From positions 711,170 to 775,169 of the forward strand of contig CAVZGO010000003.1 in the NCBI GenBank assembly GCA_963774935.1: a stretch of 64,000 nucleotides of DNA. Direction: 5' to 3'. Within the stretch, counting starts at the first letter, position 1. Every line of letters starts with the position of its first letter. Below the pieces are notes generated by a model. The model did no database searches, was not told the DNA's origin, and was given only the letters and a program-made list of their open reading frames with translations. The translations under genes were made by a program, and so were the position numbers. This DNA comes from CAVZGO01 sp963774935. Its GTDB lineage: Bacteria; Chloroflexota; Anaerolineae; Anaerolineales; UBA4823. Below, piece after piece: positions 38,193-50,020 of the stretch.

Positions 38193-41100
38193 TTAATGGA
38201 AAATAATCTTCTCCACGCGGACATTATCCTGCCCAACCAGGCTGGCCAGGCGGGTAATCAGCTCGGGAGCATAACCAACGGTTAAGTTCGGGAATTCAAG
38301 CAGGTACATGCGCCCGCGTTCCGATACATGGATGGCGAAGCGATCGCTGCCCGGATAGGAATTTAAGATGCCGTGTATCCGCCGGAGCCGCAGCACATCG
38401 CGTGTTTTATCGCCAGATGAGCGCAGCACGATCGTGATCATCTGGATCGGACCTTCTTCGGGGGGGGATACCAATGGAGAAACCAGGTAAAGCGGTACAC
38501 CAGCGGTCTGATCCTGCTCTGCCCCAACCGGCTGATTTTGAGCCATCGCCAGGCTGAGCGCAGGATCAGGGACTGCATACCCATCCATACTAAACTCCTG
38601 CTCAGGTACTGGCTTTTCATCAGGTTCTACAAGACTGCTCTCCAGAATTATCTCCGCAGAGCTCGCCAGCACAGGCTGCTGCAGCGCAGTTGCCGGATCA
38701 GCGGGGGCGATTACGTTTTCCTCTTTTGCCTTGGATGGTAGCCCCTCTTTCGATACCTCAACAGGCGCTTTAATATTTATTTCCGGTTCCTGGTGATTCA
38801 TACCAGGAAGGTCATCCCAGTTTGCCGGGAATAAATCCTCATCGGAAGGCATATTGTCCATCCACGATTCGTCCGCTGCCGGCATCGGGCGAGCTTCAGG
38901 AGCTGCAGAAACTTCACGCCTTTCAGATTTCCTAGAATTTTCTCCCGCCGGTTTTTTGGGTTCATCAGCGAGTGGCTTTTTCACAGGAGGCTTAGGGGTT
39001 GTAGCTCCAGCAGCTTGTTGGAGCTTCTCATTTGCCGGGTTCTGTTTGCTGGTCTCTCCGAGCGGGGTAATCATATTAAATTCGGTGACGATATTATCCA
39101 CCAGCACCTTCGGGTCTCCACTTTCGTTATCGACCTTACCATCTACCAATACGATTCGGTCATACTCAACGATCGCAGATACCCGCTCCCAGATTTTTGG
39201 AAAAATCACCAGCTCGATCACACCTTGCAGATCCTCAATCGCAACAAAAGCCATCGGTTTACCGGCTTTGCTCTGGTGATGGCGAACGCGCGTGACAATC
39301 CCCGCTACACGCACCTGCTCCCTGGAGGCGGCTTCGCCTAGCTGCGCAGAGAAATGCGTCACTGCCTGGGTTAACTCTTAATCACCGGATTTAGCGGGTG
39401 ATCGGAGACATACAAGCCGATTAATTCGCGTTCCCAGTTCAAGATTTCTCGTTTGCTGATCTGGGCTGCATCACGCGGTAGAGCTATTTCTTCTTCCACA
39501 CCGGTGTGAGCACCGAACAGGCTCATCTGGCCAGATTCAACAGCGCGGAAATGCGAGTTGTTCACTGAGAGAATGCGATCCAATGAATCCAGCATGGCGG
39601 TGCGAGACCCGAAGCCATCGAGTGCGCCGACCTTGATCAGGCATTCCAGTGCTCGCCTGCCAACCTGGCGTAAATCCACCCGTCGCGAAAAATCGTTCAG
39701 GTCCGCAAACGGTCCACTTTCGCGCGCCTTGAGTATCACTTCGACAGGTGCGAGACCGACATTTTTCACTGCCCCCAGGCCAAACCGGATTACTGGTGAG
39801 CCTTCTGCGGGATCTTCAATCGAAAAGTCCCACAGGCTGGCGTTGACATCCGGAGGCTCAACCCGGATGCCCATCCGGCGTGTATCTGCAACATACAACG
39901 CGATTTTAGCTGTGTCGTTCTTGTTCACCGACAGCAATGCTGTCATATACTCAACCGGATAATGAAGTTTTAGATAAGCGGTTTGTACTGCGATCACTGC
40001 GTAATCGGCGGCATGGCTTTTATTAAAGCCATAGCGGGCGAACTCTTCCCAATCCTCAAATATTAATGTAGCGGTGTGCTCGTCAATATCGTTCTTCGCC
40101 GCGCCATCGATAAACTTCTGGCGGTGTTTGAGCAGCTTATCTTTGAGCTTTTTGGAGATCGCTTTACGCAGATCGTCGGACTCAGGTGGGGTGTAGCCTG
40201 CCAGCTTCATCGCAGCAAACATCAGCTGTTCCTGGTAAACCGGGTAGCCATAGGTCTCCCGGAAGATCGGCTCCAGCATCGGGTGGCGGTAATCCACTTT
40301 TTCTTCGCCATGCATGCGCTTGATGTAGCCCGGGATAAATTCCATGGGTCCAGGCCGGAACAATGCCACCATCGCGATCACATTCGACAGCTCGCGTGGC
40401 TTCATTTGCATCAGCCAGCGGCGCATGCCTGAACCTTCTACCTGGAAAACACCGGCTGTGTCACCCCGCCCCATCAGCTCATAGGTGCCCGGATCATCAG
40501 TAGGGATGTTATTCAGGTTCAGCTCGACGCCATGTCTCTGCTGGATGAGCTCGCACGCTCTCGCCATGATGGTTAGCGTAGCCAGCCCCAGGAAATCCAC
40601 CTTCAATAGACCCAGCGAATCGAGCACCGACATCTCAAACTGGGTCACCATCTTTACCGGGCTTTCATTCGAGCTGCCGGTTGGGCGGTGCAGCGGGATA
40701 TACTCAATCACCGGTTTATCTGTGATGATCACTCCGGCAGCATGCGTCCCCGCATTGCGTACCACCCCCTCCATCTTGCTGGCAGTATCAATCAGCTCGC
40801 GCAGGTAGGGTGTGTTTTGGTAAACATCCTTGAACTCAACCACCTCTTCCAGAGCCATGGCAATGGTGGTAGGTTTTCCCGGCACGTTGGGAATAAGCTT
40901 GGCGACTCGATCCACCTCGCTGAGTGGGATGTCCATGACACGTCCAACATCTCGGATGGCTGCACGTGCGCCCAGCGTGCCAAAGGTGATGATCTGCGCG
41001 ACCTTATCATAGCCATATTTTTGAGCCGCATATTCGATGACTTCTGCGCGGCGGTCATCGCGGAAATCCAGGTCGATATCCGGCATGGAAATTCTGCCCG

Positions 41101-42268
41101 GGTTGAGGAAGCGCTCGAAGATCAGACCATACTCGATTGGATCCACCAGGGTAATATCCAGGGTATAAGCGACAATTGAGCCGGCTGCTGACCCGCGTGC
41201 GTTGTACCAGATGTCATGATCGGCTGCGTAGCGGCACAGGTCCCACACGATGAGGAAGTAGGTATCGAAACCCATTTCGCGGATGATGTCGAGCTCGTAC
41301 TCCAACCGCTGCCGCACCATCGGGTCTTTTGCTCGCGATCCATAGCGGCGCACCAGACCCTGCTCGCACAGCTCGCGCAAATAAGCTTCCGGAGAGGTTT
41401 TCGAAGGCACCTCGAAATTCGGCAGGTGGTAGCCTTTAAAACCCAAATCCACCTGGCAGCGCTCCGCAATCAGCAGGGTGTTGTTGATCGCCCCAGGCAC
41501 CTCACCGAACAGTCTGCCCATCTCATCAGGGGTTCGCAGATAATAGGAGGGGTCTGTCATGCGCATCCGGTTGGGGTCGCTGAGCAGGCAGCCGGTCTGG
41601 ATTGCCAGCATGATGTCCTGCAGGCGCGCATCTTCCGGGTTGATGTAATGCACATCGTTTGTGGCAACGAAGTTGGCGTTATAACGCGGACCCAGGGTCA
41701 GCAAGTTCCGGTTTAGTTGCTCGATTTCAGGGATATCGTGTGACTGCAGCTCCAGGAAAAATCGTTCGCTGCCGAACACAGAGTAATACCAGTCCAGCAG
41801 TTTACGCGCCCCTTCAAGATCGCCATTCTGCAGCAAGCGTGGCACCTCTGCAGACATACATCCCGAAGTGCAAATCAAGCCCTCGGAATGGGCGGCGAGA
41901 AAGTCGTGATCGATCCTGGGATAATAATAAAACCCCTGGAGCTGTGATGCACTGGCAATTTGAAGCAGGTTCTTGTAGCCGGTCTCATTTTCAGCCAGCA
42001 GAAGCAAGTGGGTAGCTTTCTTGTCGAGCTGCGGATCGCGTACCGTCATCCCGCGGCTCGCCATATACGTCTCGACGCCAATGATCGGCTTGATCCCGGC
42101 AGCCGTGGCGGCATTGTAAAAATCGATTACGCCAAACATAGTGCCGTGGTCGGTCAGCGCCACAGCCGGCATGCCCATCTCCTTAACCCGTTGAACAAGC
42201 TGCTTGATGTTGCTGAATCCATCAAGCAAGGAGTATTCAGAGTGGACGTGGAGATGGACGAATGACAT
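38193..42268 (-). CDS. dnaE: DNA polymerase III alpha subunit, one frameshift
   Basis: Replicative DNA polymerase of the C family, DnaE1 type. The N-terminal PHP domain starts with HLHVHSEYSLLDGFSNI and LTDHGTMFGVIDFY. The polymerase palm carries catalytic Asp residues in MPDIDLDFRDDRR and KVDFLGLATLTIM. An OB-fold (VRVAGIVTRVRHHQSKAGKP) follows. The frame breaks at about 39365-39372 (HPLNPVI then TQAVTHFSAQL). After the OB-fold comes an acidic/Pro-rich linker of roughly 180 residues and a small C-terminal domain ending NVRVEKIIFH. At about 1,355 residues it is longer than typical DnaE1 (about 1,160). No clear ribosome-binding site was seen. Confidence 0.95.
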
Positions 42269-42384
42269 AGGAGTTGTTAAGATTATAGCATGCTGGATTT
42301 TATTCCCAGCATTTTTTTAGTTTTCTCATATCCCCGCACCAATTGTCGCTAAGAATTTATTCATAGATTCTTCTAATATGCCTA

Positions 42385-42393
42385 TGCTATAAT
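42385..42393 (+). promoter_or_regulatory. Extended -10 promoter of secA
   Basis: TGC-TATAAT, a perfect -10 with the TGn extension, 21 nt upstream of the secA start codon. The -35 is not obvious, as expected for extended -10 promoters. The 5' leader would be short, and GAGGG provides the ribosome-binding site. Confidence 0.65.
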
Positions 42394-42414
42394 CCGACCC
42401 GCGAGGGCTAGATT

Positions 42415-45400
42415 ATGCTTAAAAAATTCGTACAAATATTCGGCGGTGATCCCAATAAACGCGAAATTGATCGTTTTTCCGCCACAGTCGATCAAATTAA
42501 CTCTCATGAAGCAGCGTATGAAGCGCTAACGGATGATGCACTGCGAGCCAAGACAGCCGAGTTCCGTCGGCGGCTTGCCAAGGGAGAATCCCTGGATGCG
42601 ATCCTGCCCGAGGCTTTTGCTGCGGTCCGTGAGGCAAGCAAGAGGACACTTGGTTTACGCCACTATGATGTCCAGCTAATTGGCGGTACTGCACTGCACC
42701 AGGGCAAGATTGCCGAGATGCGTACCGGTGAAGGCAAGACCCTCGTCGCGACGCTGCCGATCTACCTGAACGCACTACCACTGAACCCTGCGTGGATCGA
42801 GAAGGCGGAGAAACAATGGGGGAAAGACCCTGCGAACTGGGAATTCACCCCGATCGAGGGGATATCGGTAAGCCGCGGGGTGCACCTGATCACGGTCAAT
42901 GATTACCTGGCACGTTCGCGATGCCCGCTGGATGGCACCGATTTATACCAGCCTGGACCTTACAGTGGGCGTCTTACAAATGGCGGCACGCACCGAGAAC
43001 GGGCAAAAAGCCTTCCTGGTCGACTTCAGTCACGAATCTCCCCATGAGGACCAGCATCACCTGTTGATGGTCGACAGGCAGCTGGCATATAACGCCGATA
43101 TCACTTATGGTACCAACAGCGAATTTGGCTTCGATTATTTGCGAGATAACATGACCATGCGCCTGGAAGCACGCGTCCAGCGTGGTCATTATTACGCCAT
43201 TGTCGATGAAGTTGACAATGTGCTGATTGATGAAGCACGTACGCCGCTGATCATCTCAGGTGCTGCTCAGGACGAAGCCGAATGGTACATCCGCATGGCG
43301 CAGGTCGTCCGTGCATTGCGCCCCGAGGATATCGAAATCAGCGAAAAAGACCGCAACGTGACCCTTACAGAGATTGGTGAGGCGCGGGTGGAAGAAGCTC
43401 TGGGCACTACATTCCGCGATCCAGATCGTCCGGAAGATATCACCCACGAGCAGGCGCGCCTGCTGGGCTACCTCGAGCAAGCCTTACGCGCCCAGTTCTT
43501 GTTTAAACGCAATAAAGATTACCTGGTCCAGGGCGGTAAAGTTGTCATCATCGACGAGTTCACCGGGCGGCTGATGCCCGGGCGGCGCTGGTCTGATGGC
43601 TTACACCAGGCGGTGGAAGCTAAAGAAGGCGTCAAGGTGGAGAACGAATCTGTCACCTATGCTACCATCACCATCCAAAATTACTTCCGCATGTACGAGA
43701 AGCTCGCCGGCATGACCGGTACGGCGGTCACCGAGGCGGAAGAATTCGACAAAATTTACAAGCTGGGCGTCCTGGCAATCCCGACCAACCTGGAATATTC
43801 TGCCCTCCGCCCGGAGTCAAGTCTTCGAGGAGCTCGAGGATCGCGATCCCCAGGGCTACAAACAGCGCTATTACGCTAAGAAAGATGACCCAAACCGCAC
43901 ACCAGTATACTGGCGCCGCAAGGATTATCCCGATGTCATCTACCGCACGGAAGAAGCCAAGCTGCGTGCCATCACTCGCGAAATCCTGCACAACCATGCC
44001 CTCGGGCGCCCGATGCTGGTGGGCACAACCTCCGTGGAGTTATCCGAGCGCGTTTCGGCACGATTGCGCGCCGAGCCTCTGCGCCGGTTGTGCCAGGTTT
44101 TGCTGCTGCGAGCTACGTGGATGGAAAAACACAACCTGGAAGAAGACGGAAGACAGGTGCCGGAGCTTCAATTTCTCAACCAGCCGCTGGACCGTCTTGA
44201 CCCTGGAGAGCTCCGGAAAATGGGGCGCGAGCTGAGCATTTCATTCAACCCTGAAGACCCGGAAAACCTGGAAAGACTCTACCCAATCCTGGATTTAACT
44301 GCCGACAACCGGGACCGTCTGGTGGCCGATTTACAGGGCGGCATCCCGCACGAGGTGCTGAATGCCCGCAAACACACCGAAGAAAGCCAGATCATTGCCG
44401 GGGCGGGTGCCTACGGTGCGGTGACCATTGCCACCAACATGGCTGGTCGTGGTGTTGATATCAAGCTGGGCGGTGAGCTGGCAGAAGAGATCCTGGCCAA
44501 GGTGCACCGCGTTTTACACCGTGCCGGGTATGAAACCTCGTACGATATGTCTATGGAGGACCTGCAGCAGGTAGTCAATGGGCTTGACCCGGATGCTTAC
44601 GGCATTAATGATGCCGAGATCCAGTACTTCTTGAAGCACATGGACGAGATGGAAAAAGTACGCTCGCTCGGCGGGCTGCACGTCATCGGCTCTGAGCGCC
44701 ATGAAGCACGCCGAATTGATAACCAGCTGCGCGGGCGCTCCGCCCGCCAGGGCGATCCTGGGTCATCGCGCTTTTACCTTTCGATGGAAGATGAATTAAT
44801 GCGGTTGTTCGGCGGGCAGCAGGCGGACGGATTGATGCAGCGGTTAAAGATCGACGATGCCATCCCCCTGGAAGTTGGCCTGGTTGCTCGGCTGGTTGAG
44901 CAGGCGCAGACGCGTGTGGAAGGCTCTAACTTTGACATCCGCAAGCACCTGCTGGAATATGACGACGTGCTCAACACCCAACGCGCCAAAATATACGCCC
45001 AGCGCAATCGTATTTTCACCAAGGAAGACTTGAGTGAAGATGTCAACGAAATGTTTCGCACCGAAGTCGCCCGCCGTGTTCCCGAAGCCCTCAAAGATGA
45101 AGGTGGACCCTGGAAGCTGCTGAGCTGGCTGGAATCGGTCCAGCCGCCGCTCTCCACCGGATCAACCATCTTCCCGAGCTATGCGCTGCGCTTAATCTCA
45201 AATAATGTCCTGCGCGACCGGTCATCCCTCTCTCACCCGGAAGCCATCCAGGAGCTGGTGGGCGTGGCACGCCAATCAATCCTGGCTGAGCGTGACCACT
45301 TGCTGGTTTCCATTCAAACTCTGCTGGAGCAGAACCAGGAGAAGCTAGAAGCGCAGGTTTCTGACCGCATGGAAACCGTTGATACATATCTGGACGGACT

Positions 45401-46631
45401 TGCAGATTCAGAGGATGAGAATTCGAAGCGCCCAACCGATATGATCAACGAGCTGACCGGTCTTCTCCACATGCCGGTAAAAGCCACGACCGAGCTGCAG
45501 CGTGCGCTGCGAGACGATCCACGCAGCGCCGCTGAAGAGCTGCATACGCAGATCGAGAATTTGCTCATCTCACAGACGATCTTCCGCCTGGTTGGCGCTG
45601 TGGAGCGACGCCTGGAAGAGCCATTAGAGATCAATCCTCAAGAGCTGATGACCGCCGATTGGGAAACCCTGGCAAACAGAATCCTCACAACTGTCGAAGA
45701 AAGGTTCGAGCAGCGCCTGCAGCGCTACGTGGGCGAAGCGAGCTCCAGTGAAGGTCAGATCAGCCGCGATCTTGAAAATGTGCTGCAGCGCTCACCAGGG
45801 GATGTGGATGCCAACATGCTGGTAAATTTGCTGGTCATGCTCCCACAAGGCTCAAAGGCATCCTTCGATAAGCGCACCCACCGCCGTGTGCTACAGCGCA
45901 CTACCCGGCTCACTTATATTCATTTCGCTGCTTCCTATCTGGAAAATCACGAACCGGCAGATATTAGCGAGGATGTGCTCAGCCACCTGGAAAGCGCTCA
46001 CAAGGCGATGGTTCAGGCCTGGGGACTTTCGGAAATCAGTCGATTGAGCAACTTCACCGTCGCCGACCTGGATGAGTTCGCTCGCAGTCAATTTGTTGAA
46101 AACCTGGATCAAGAGCCGGATGAACAATACTTCTCGCAGCCGCTTGGCAGCCTGGCAGGCTCGGATCGCGAAATTGCGGTCGAAGTCCTCGGGCGGCGCG
46201 CCTTAACCGAGATATACCGCCAGCTGCTGCTCAATGTAATTACCGAGCTGTGGGTCGATTACCTGACTCAAATGGAAGCGCTGCGCATTTCAATTGGATT
46301 GGAAGCTTATGGACAACGAGATCCTTTGGTGCAGTATAAAAATCGCGCCTTCAGCCTGTTCCAGAACCTGCTGGGAGACATGCGCCTGGGTGTGATCAAC
46401 CGCATGTTCACCTACCGCCCGCGTGACATGGCTGCGGTGCAATCCGTTCCGAGCAAGAGCGAATCTCCAATGATTGCAGATACAGTGGCAGAAGCAGAAG
46501 AAGCCGAAGAAGAACAGGTGTATGATGAAGAAACTGAAGCTGGCGAGGCGGTTGCCCAGGCAAACTCAAAGGGAAAATCTGCAGACAGAGATCGGGACGG
46601 TGGCAAGAAGAAACGCCGCCGGCACCGTTAA
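42415..46631 (+). CDS. secA: Preprotein translocase ATPase SecA, oversized, two frameshifts
   Basis: SecA motor of the Sec pathway. Walker A is [19 protein letters not shown], then VNDYLA, Walker [21 protein letters not shown], and in the second ATPase domain [17 protein letters not shown] and [20 protein letters not shown]. Frames break at about 42915 (one extra T) and 43815-43820. Joined length is about 1,400 residues, well above the usual 800-1,000. The extra length lies after [11 protein letters not shown], after KLGGEL, and mostly inside the helical scaffold between [12 protein letters not shown] and [15 protein letters not shown]. The C-terminus is KKKRRRHR, without the zinc-binding SEC-C tail. 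Confidence 0.95.
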
Positions 46632-46635
46632 GAGT

Positions 46636-47458
46636 TTACGATAACTTCTGGCAGCTCGGGCAAAAATGGGTGCCCCGCTGCCCCACGGTGATGCGCTCAA
46701 TCGGAGTGCCGCAGGTTGGACAGGGCGCTCCACAGCGCTGGTAGACCCGGAAATAATTCTGAAAATCACCCCCGCGATAGACCCAATCGATGGAAGCGCC
46801 GTTCCGGCGTATCCCCTCCTGCAACACGTCACGAATGCTGACCAGCAATCGCTCGCATGTGGATTCCCCAACCTGGCGCGATTGCAGCAGCGGGTGAATT
46901 CGCGCCTGATAGAGCGCTTCGTCAGTATAGATATTCCCCAATCCAGCCAGAAAGCTCTGGTCTAAAAGCAGCGGTTTCATCTGTCGATTGACTTGCTGCA
47001 GCTTGGTATACAGCACATCCGCTGTCAGGGATGGATCGAATGGCTCTGGACCCAGGGATGACAACACTTGCTGCGGGTCGTCCACCAGCCATACGCGCCC
47101 AAATTTGCGTGGATCAACAAAAGAAAGACGCAAACCCTCATCCAGATGCAAGACCAGACGGTTATGTGCAGCTAACGGCTGGTCGCTCGAACTCCACCAG
47201 CAAGTCTCCGCTCATGCGCAGGTGAAAGAGCAGGTAGCTGCTCGACAGGATAAAGATGAGATACTTTCCGCGCCGGTTAATATCCAGAATCGTCTGCCCG
47301 GAGAGCCTTTGCTGGAATTCCTCCAGTGTCGGGAATGCCAGGGTTCGCCCCCAGGAAAGCTCAGAGTTGCGGATCATCCTGCCTGGCAATGCTGCTTGAT
47401 TTGCGCTGCCCTGGCGCAGATTATTCCGGATAGTTTCTACTTCAGGAAGCTCTGGCAT
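46636..47458 (-). CDS. mutM: Formamidopyrimidine-DNA glycosylase, one frameshift
   Basis: Base-excision glycosylase/AP lyase that removes oxidised purines such as 8-oxoguanine. The mature N-terminus MPELPEVETIRNNLRQG provides catalytic Pro and Glu; RRGKYLIFILSS and FHLRMSGDLLVEF follow. The C-terminal part has DQSFLAGLGNIYTDEALYQA and a CPTC...CPSC zinc finger. The frame breaks near 47165-47187 (VEFER then PLAAHNRLVLHLDEG). About 273 residues, the normal length. It starts 15 nt after the PRPP synthetase stop and converges on secA with a 4-nt gap. Confidence 0.94.
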
Positions 47459-47473
47459 CGCTAACCAACGGAA

Positions 47474-48434
47474 TCACTCGTGGAACATTTCTCCAACGCT
47501 GCGACCTTCATGGGCGCGCCGGATCACCTCGCCCAAAAGGGGCGCAACGGATATTAGATGCAATTTATTGCCCAGGATGCGTTTATGTTCTTCTGAGACG
47601 CAAACCGAGTCTGTGATAACAATTTTCTCAACCGGCAGGGGCGACAGAATTCTCCATTGCTCCTGGAGAAAAGAGTGCGTGCACACACATCATGTAAACC
47701 TTGCGTGCGCCTTCGGTTTTCACCAGCGAAACAGCCTGTGCCATCGATCCGGCTGTATCAATCTCATCGTCGACAATAATGACGTCGCAGCCAGATACAT
47801 TACCGATCATTGTCAGCGCTTCGGCTTTGGCGTCCTCGCCAGAGCGTCGCTTCTCTACGAAGGCAATCGGCGTGTTGAGCTTGGCAGCATAATTGCGGGC
47901 TTTTTTAGCGAAGCCAAGGTCGGCTGCCACCACCACCGGATTTACCATCTCTGGCAGCAATTTCAACAGATAATCAACCTGTATATGGAATGCCGACAGC
48001 ACGTCACCTGGAATAGAGAAGAAGCCCTGGATCTGTCCTGCATGCAAATCCAGCGTGATATAGCGGTCTGCACCGGCGATCTGGATCATGTCAGCGATCA
48101 AGCGCGCTGTTATGGGCACACGCGGCTTATCCTTTTTGTCAGACCGTGCATAGGCCATGTAAGGGAAAACAGCGGTAACCCGGCTGGCAGAATCTAACCG
48201 CAGCGTTTGCAGCAGGATCAGCAGCTCCATTAAATTGCGGTGCACCGGTCGGGCAGTTGCCTGAACAACGAAGACATCCTGCCCACGCACACTTTTCTTG
48301 AGCTGAATAAACAGGTTCTCGTTCGGGAATTGGACAATTTCTCTACCGCTCAAAGTAATGTTCAAATAATCGGCGATATCTTTTGCCAGGTCTTCGGAAG
48401 CCGTTCCAGCAAATAGCTTGATTTCTCCGTACAT
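47474..48434 (-). CDS. prs: Ribose-phosphate pyrophosphokinase, one frameshift
   Basis: PRPP synthetase converting ribose 5-phosphate and ATP to PRPP for nucleotide, His and Trp synthesis. Class I features: IKLFAGTASEDLAKDIADYL, FVVQATARPVHRNLMELLIL, YMAYARSDKKDKPRVPITAR, the DLHAGQIQGFF loop and the PRPP site DVIIVDDEIDTAGSM. The frame breaks near 47645-47660 (VHALFSPGAME then ILSPLPVEKIVIT). About 319 residues, normal. GGGAGGAAGA precedes the ATG. It lies 26 nt downstream of the MeaB gene. Confidence 0.95.
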
Positions 48435-48460
48435 TCTTCCTCCCGCGCAAAATCGTCTAT

Positions 48461-49489
48461 TTACGATCCTGCGATTAATTCCTCAGCTGCCATCCAGGGG
48501 CTGACCTTGCGTTGAGCAACTTGATTTACCGCATTAAGGTAGAGGTCTGCCGGCAAGTTCTCCTGCCAGCGGGTAACCAGCATCTCTTGCAGCAGCATAT
48601 CCAGCTCCGCCCGTAACCGTGCCTGATCACGCTGCGCCCATTCTCCCGTCTCGTGCAGATACTGGTTGTGGCGCTGGATTTCATCCGCCAGATCGCAAAT
48701 GCCTGCACCATCGGTGGCTACCGTCCGCTGGATCGGCGTTATCCAGACCGGACGAGTTGAGTCCTGGAGCGGCTGTCCGGAAACGAGCTCACTGTGGCCA
48801 TGATGCTGGAACACGTGCGGAACCGGGTGGGCTAGCTGCAGCATGCTGCGCAGCGCTCGCTCGGTCAATTCCGCCCCAGGCCGGTCAGCCTTGTTGATCA
48901 CCAGGATGTCTGCAACTTCCAGGATTCCCGCCTTAATCGCCTGGATGTCATCCCCCAGACCTGGCGCTTCAACCACCAGGGTCGTGTGCGCCAGCCTGGC
49001 GATATCTACCTCTGACTGACCTGCCCCCACAGTCTCGATCAGGATCACCTCAAACCCAGCGGCATCAAACACTTGAACCATTCCTGCCGTCGTGCGCGCC
49101 AGCCCGCCGAGCGAGCCGCGTGTCGCCATTGAGCGAATGAAAACGCCAGGATCCCCAGCCAGGTCGCGCATGCGCACCCGGTCGCCCAAAATCGCTCCCC
49201 CGGTAAACGGGCTGGTAGGGTCCACGGCAACAATTGCTACCCGGCGCGGGACACCCGATCCGGGATTGTCAAATCCCTCCCCCACCCGGTACACCCGGGC
49301 AAGTTGATTTACCAGCGAAGATTTTCCGGTGCCGGGTGCTCCGGTTACACCGATCAGATGCGCCCGCCCAGTATACGGGAATAGCTGGCTGAGCGCCTGC
49401 CTGCCAGATAGCGTATCATTCTCCACTTGCGTGAGTAAACGAGACAGCGCCAGCCGGCTGCCGTCCAGCAAATCAGCAATCAAATCCAT
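48461..49489 (-). CDS. meaB: Methylmalonyl-CoA mutase chaperone GTPase (MeaB/ArgK)
   Basis: G3E-family GTPase that protects and reloads cobalamin in methylmalonyl-CoA mutase. P-loop GVTGAPGTGKSSLVNQLA (about residues 48-64), VAVDPTSPFTGGAILGDRVR, the MeaB signature IRSMATRGSLGGLARTT, ETVGAGQSEVDIA and G4 INKADRPGAE. The ATG at 49489 lies 7 nt after the stop of the cobalamin-binding subunit; the longer open frame upstream only overlaps that gene. Its neighbour confirms the mutase connection, although the catalytic chain is encoded 13 kb away. Confidence 0.94.
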   Translation of the reverse strand: MDLIADLLDGSRLALSRLLTQVENDTLSGRQALSQLFPYTGRAHLIGVTGAPGTGKSSLVNQLARVYRVGEGFDNPGSGVPRRVAIVAVDPTSPFTGGAILGDRVRMRDLAGDPGVFIRSMATRGSLGGLARTTAGMVQVFDAAGFEVILIETVGAGQSEVDIARLAHTTLVVEAPGLGDDIQAIKAGILEVADILVINKADRPGAELTERALRSMLQLAHPVPHVFQHHGHSELVSGQPLQDSTRPVWITPIQRTVATDGAGICDLADEIQRHNQYLHETGEWAQRDQARLRAELDMLLQEMLVTRWQENLPADLYLNAVNQVAQRKVSPWMAAEELIAGS

Positions 49490-49496
49490 AGGCGCA

Positions 49497-49907
49497 TCAG
49501 CCGGAGGTATCTCCCAGGACCGACTGCCGGATAACCTTGACGATGTCCTCGGTGATTGTGCCAGGACCGAACACACCTCCCACACCGAGCTCCATCAGGC
49601 GCGGAATGTCTTCGTCTGGGATAATTCCGCCAATAAAAATCTTCACCTGATCCTGCCCGTTGGCTCGAACCAGATCGATGATCTTTGGCACCAACGCCAT
49701 GTGTGCACCGGATAGGATCGAAAGTCCCACCGCATCCACGTCTTCTTGCAGTGCACTTTCGGCAATCATTTCTGGGGTCTGGCGCAGCCCGGTGTAAATG
49801 ACTTCCATGCCAGCATCTCGCAGCGCTCGAGCAACTACCTTCGCGCCACGATCGTGCCCATCGAGCCCGGGCTTCGCTACTAACACTCGGATCTTTCGTT
49901 CGCTCAT
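49497..49907 (-). CDS. Methylmalonyl-CoA mutase cobalamin-binding subunit
   Basis: A 136-residue stand-alone B12-binding domain. It begins [20 protein letters not shown] and has the DxHxxG cobalamin-ligand motif (His18). [36 protein letters not shown] and [14 protein letters not shown] complete the fold. AAGGAAGC precedes the ATG at 49907. It complements the catalytic chain at 34987, giving a split mutase as in archaea and some bacteria. Confidence 0.94.
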   Translation of the reverse strand: MSERKIRVLVAKPGLDGHDRGAKVVARALRDAGMEVIYTGLRQTPEMIAESALQEDVDAVGLSILSGAHMALVPKIIDLVRANGQDQVKIFIGGIIPDEDIPRLMELGVGGVFGPGTITEDIVKVIRQSVLGDTSG

Positions 49908-50020
49908 AGCTTCCTTTCCAATATGTAAGGCATTGACCAGCAACTCTTATGCCAATATTTGACCGGTTTACAAGTAGTTATGCGATTATACCGGTTTTTC
50001 AAGCATCCTGCTTCAGACCT

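Noticed and set aside
39360..39375. Programmed ribosomal frameshift in dnaE
   Set aside because: There is no slippery heptamer or downstream structure, and many unrelated genes in the window break in the same way; an assembly indel is simpler.
42905..43825. secA as a pseudogene because of two frame breaks
   Set aside because: All motor motifs are intact in the joined frame and the gene is essential; the first break is explained by one extra T.
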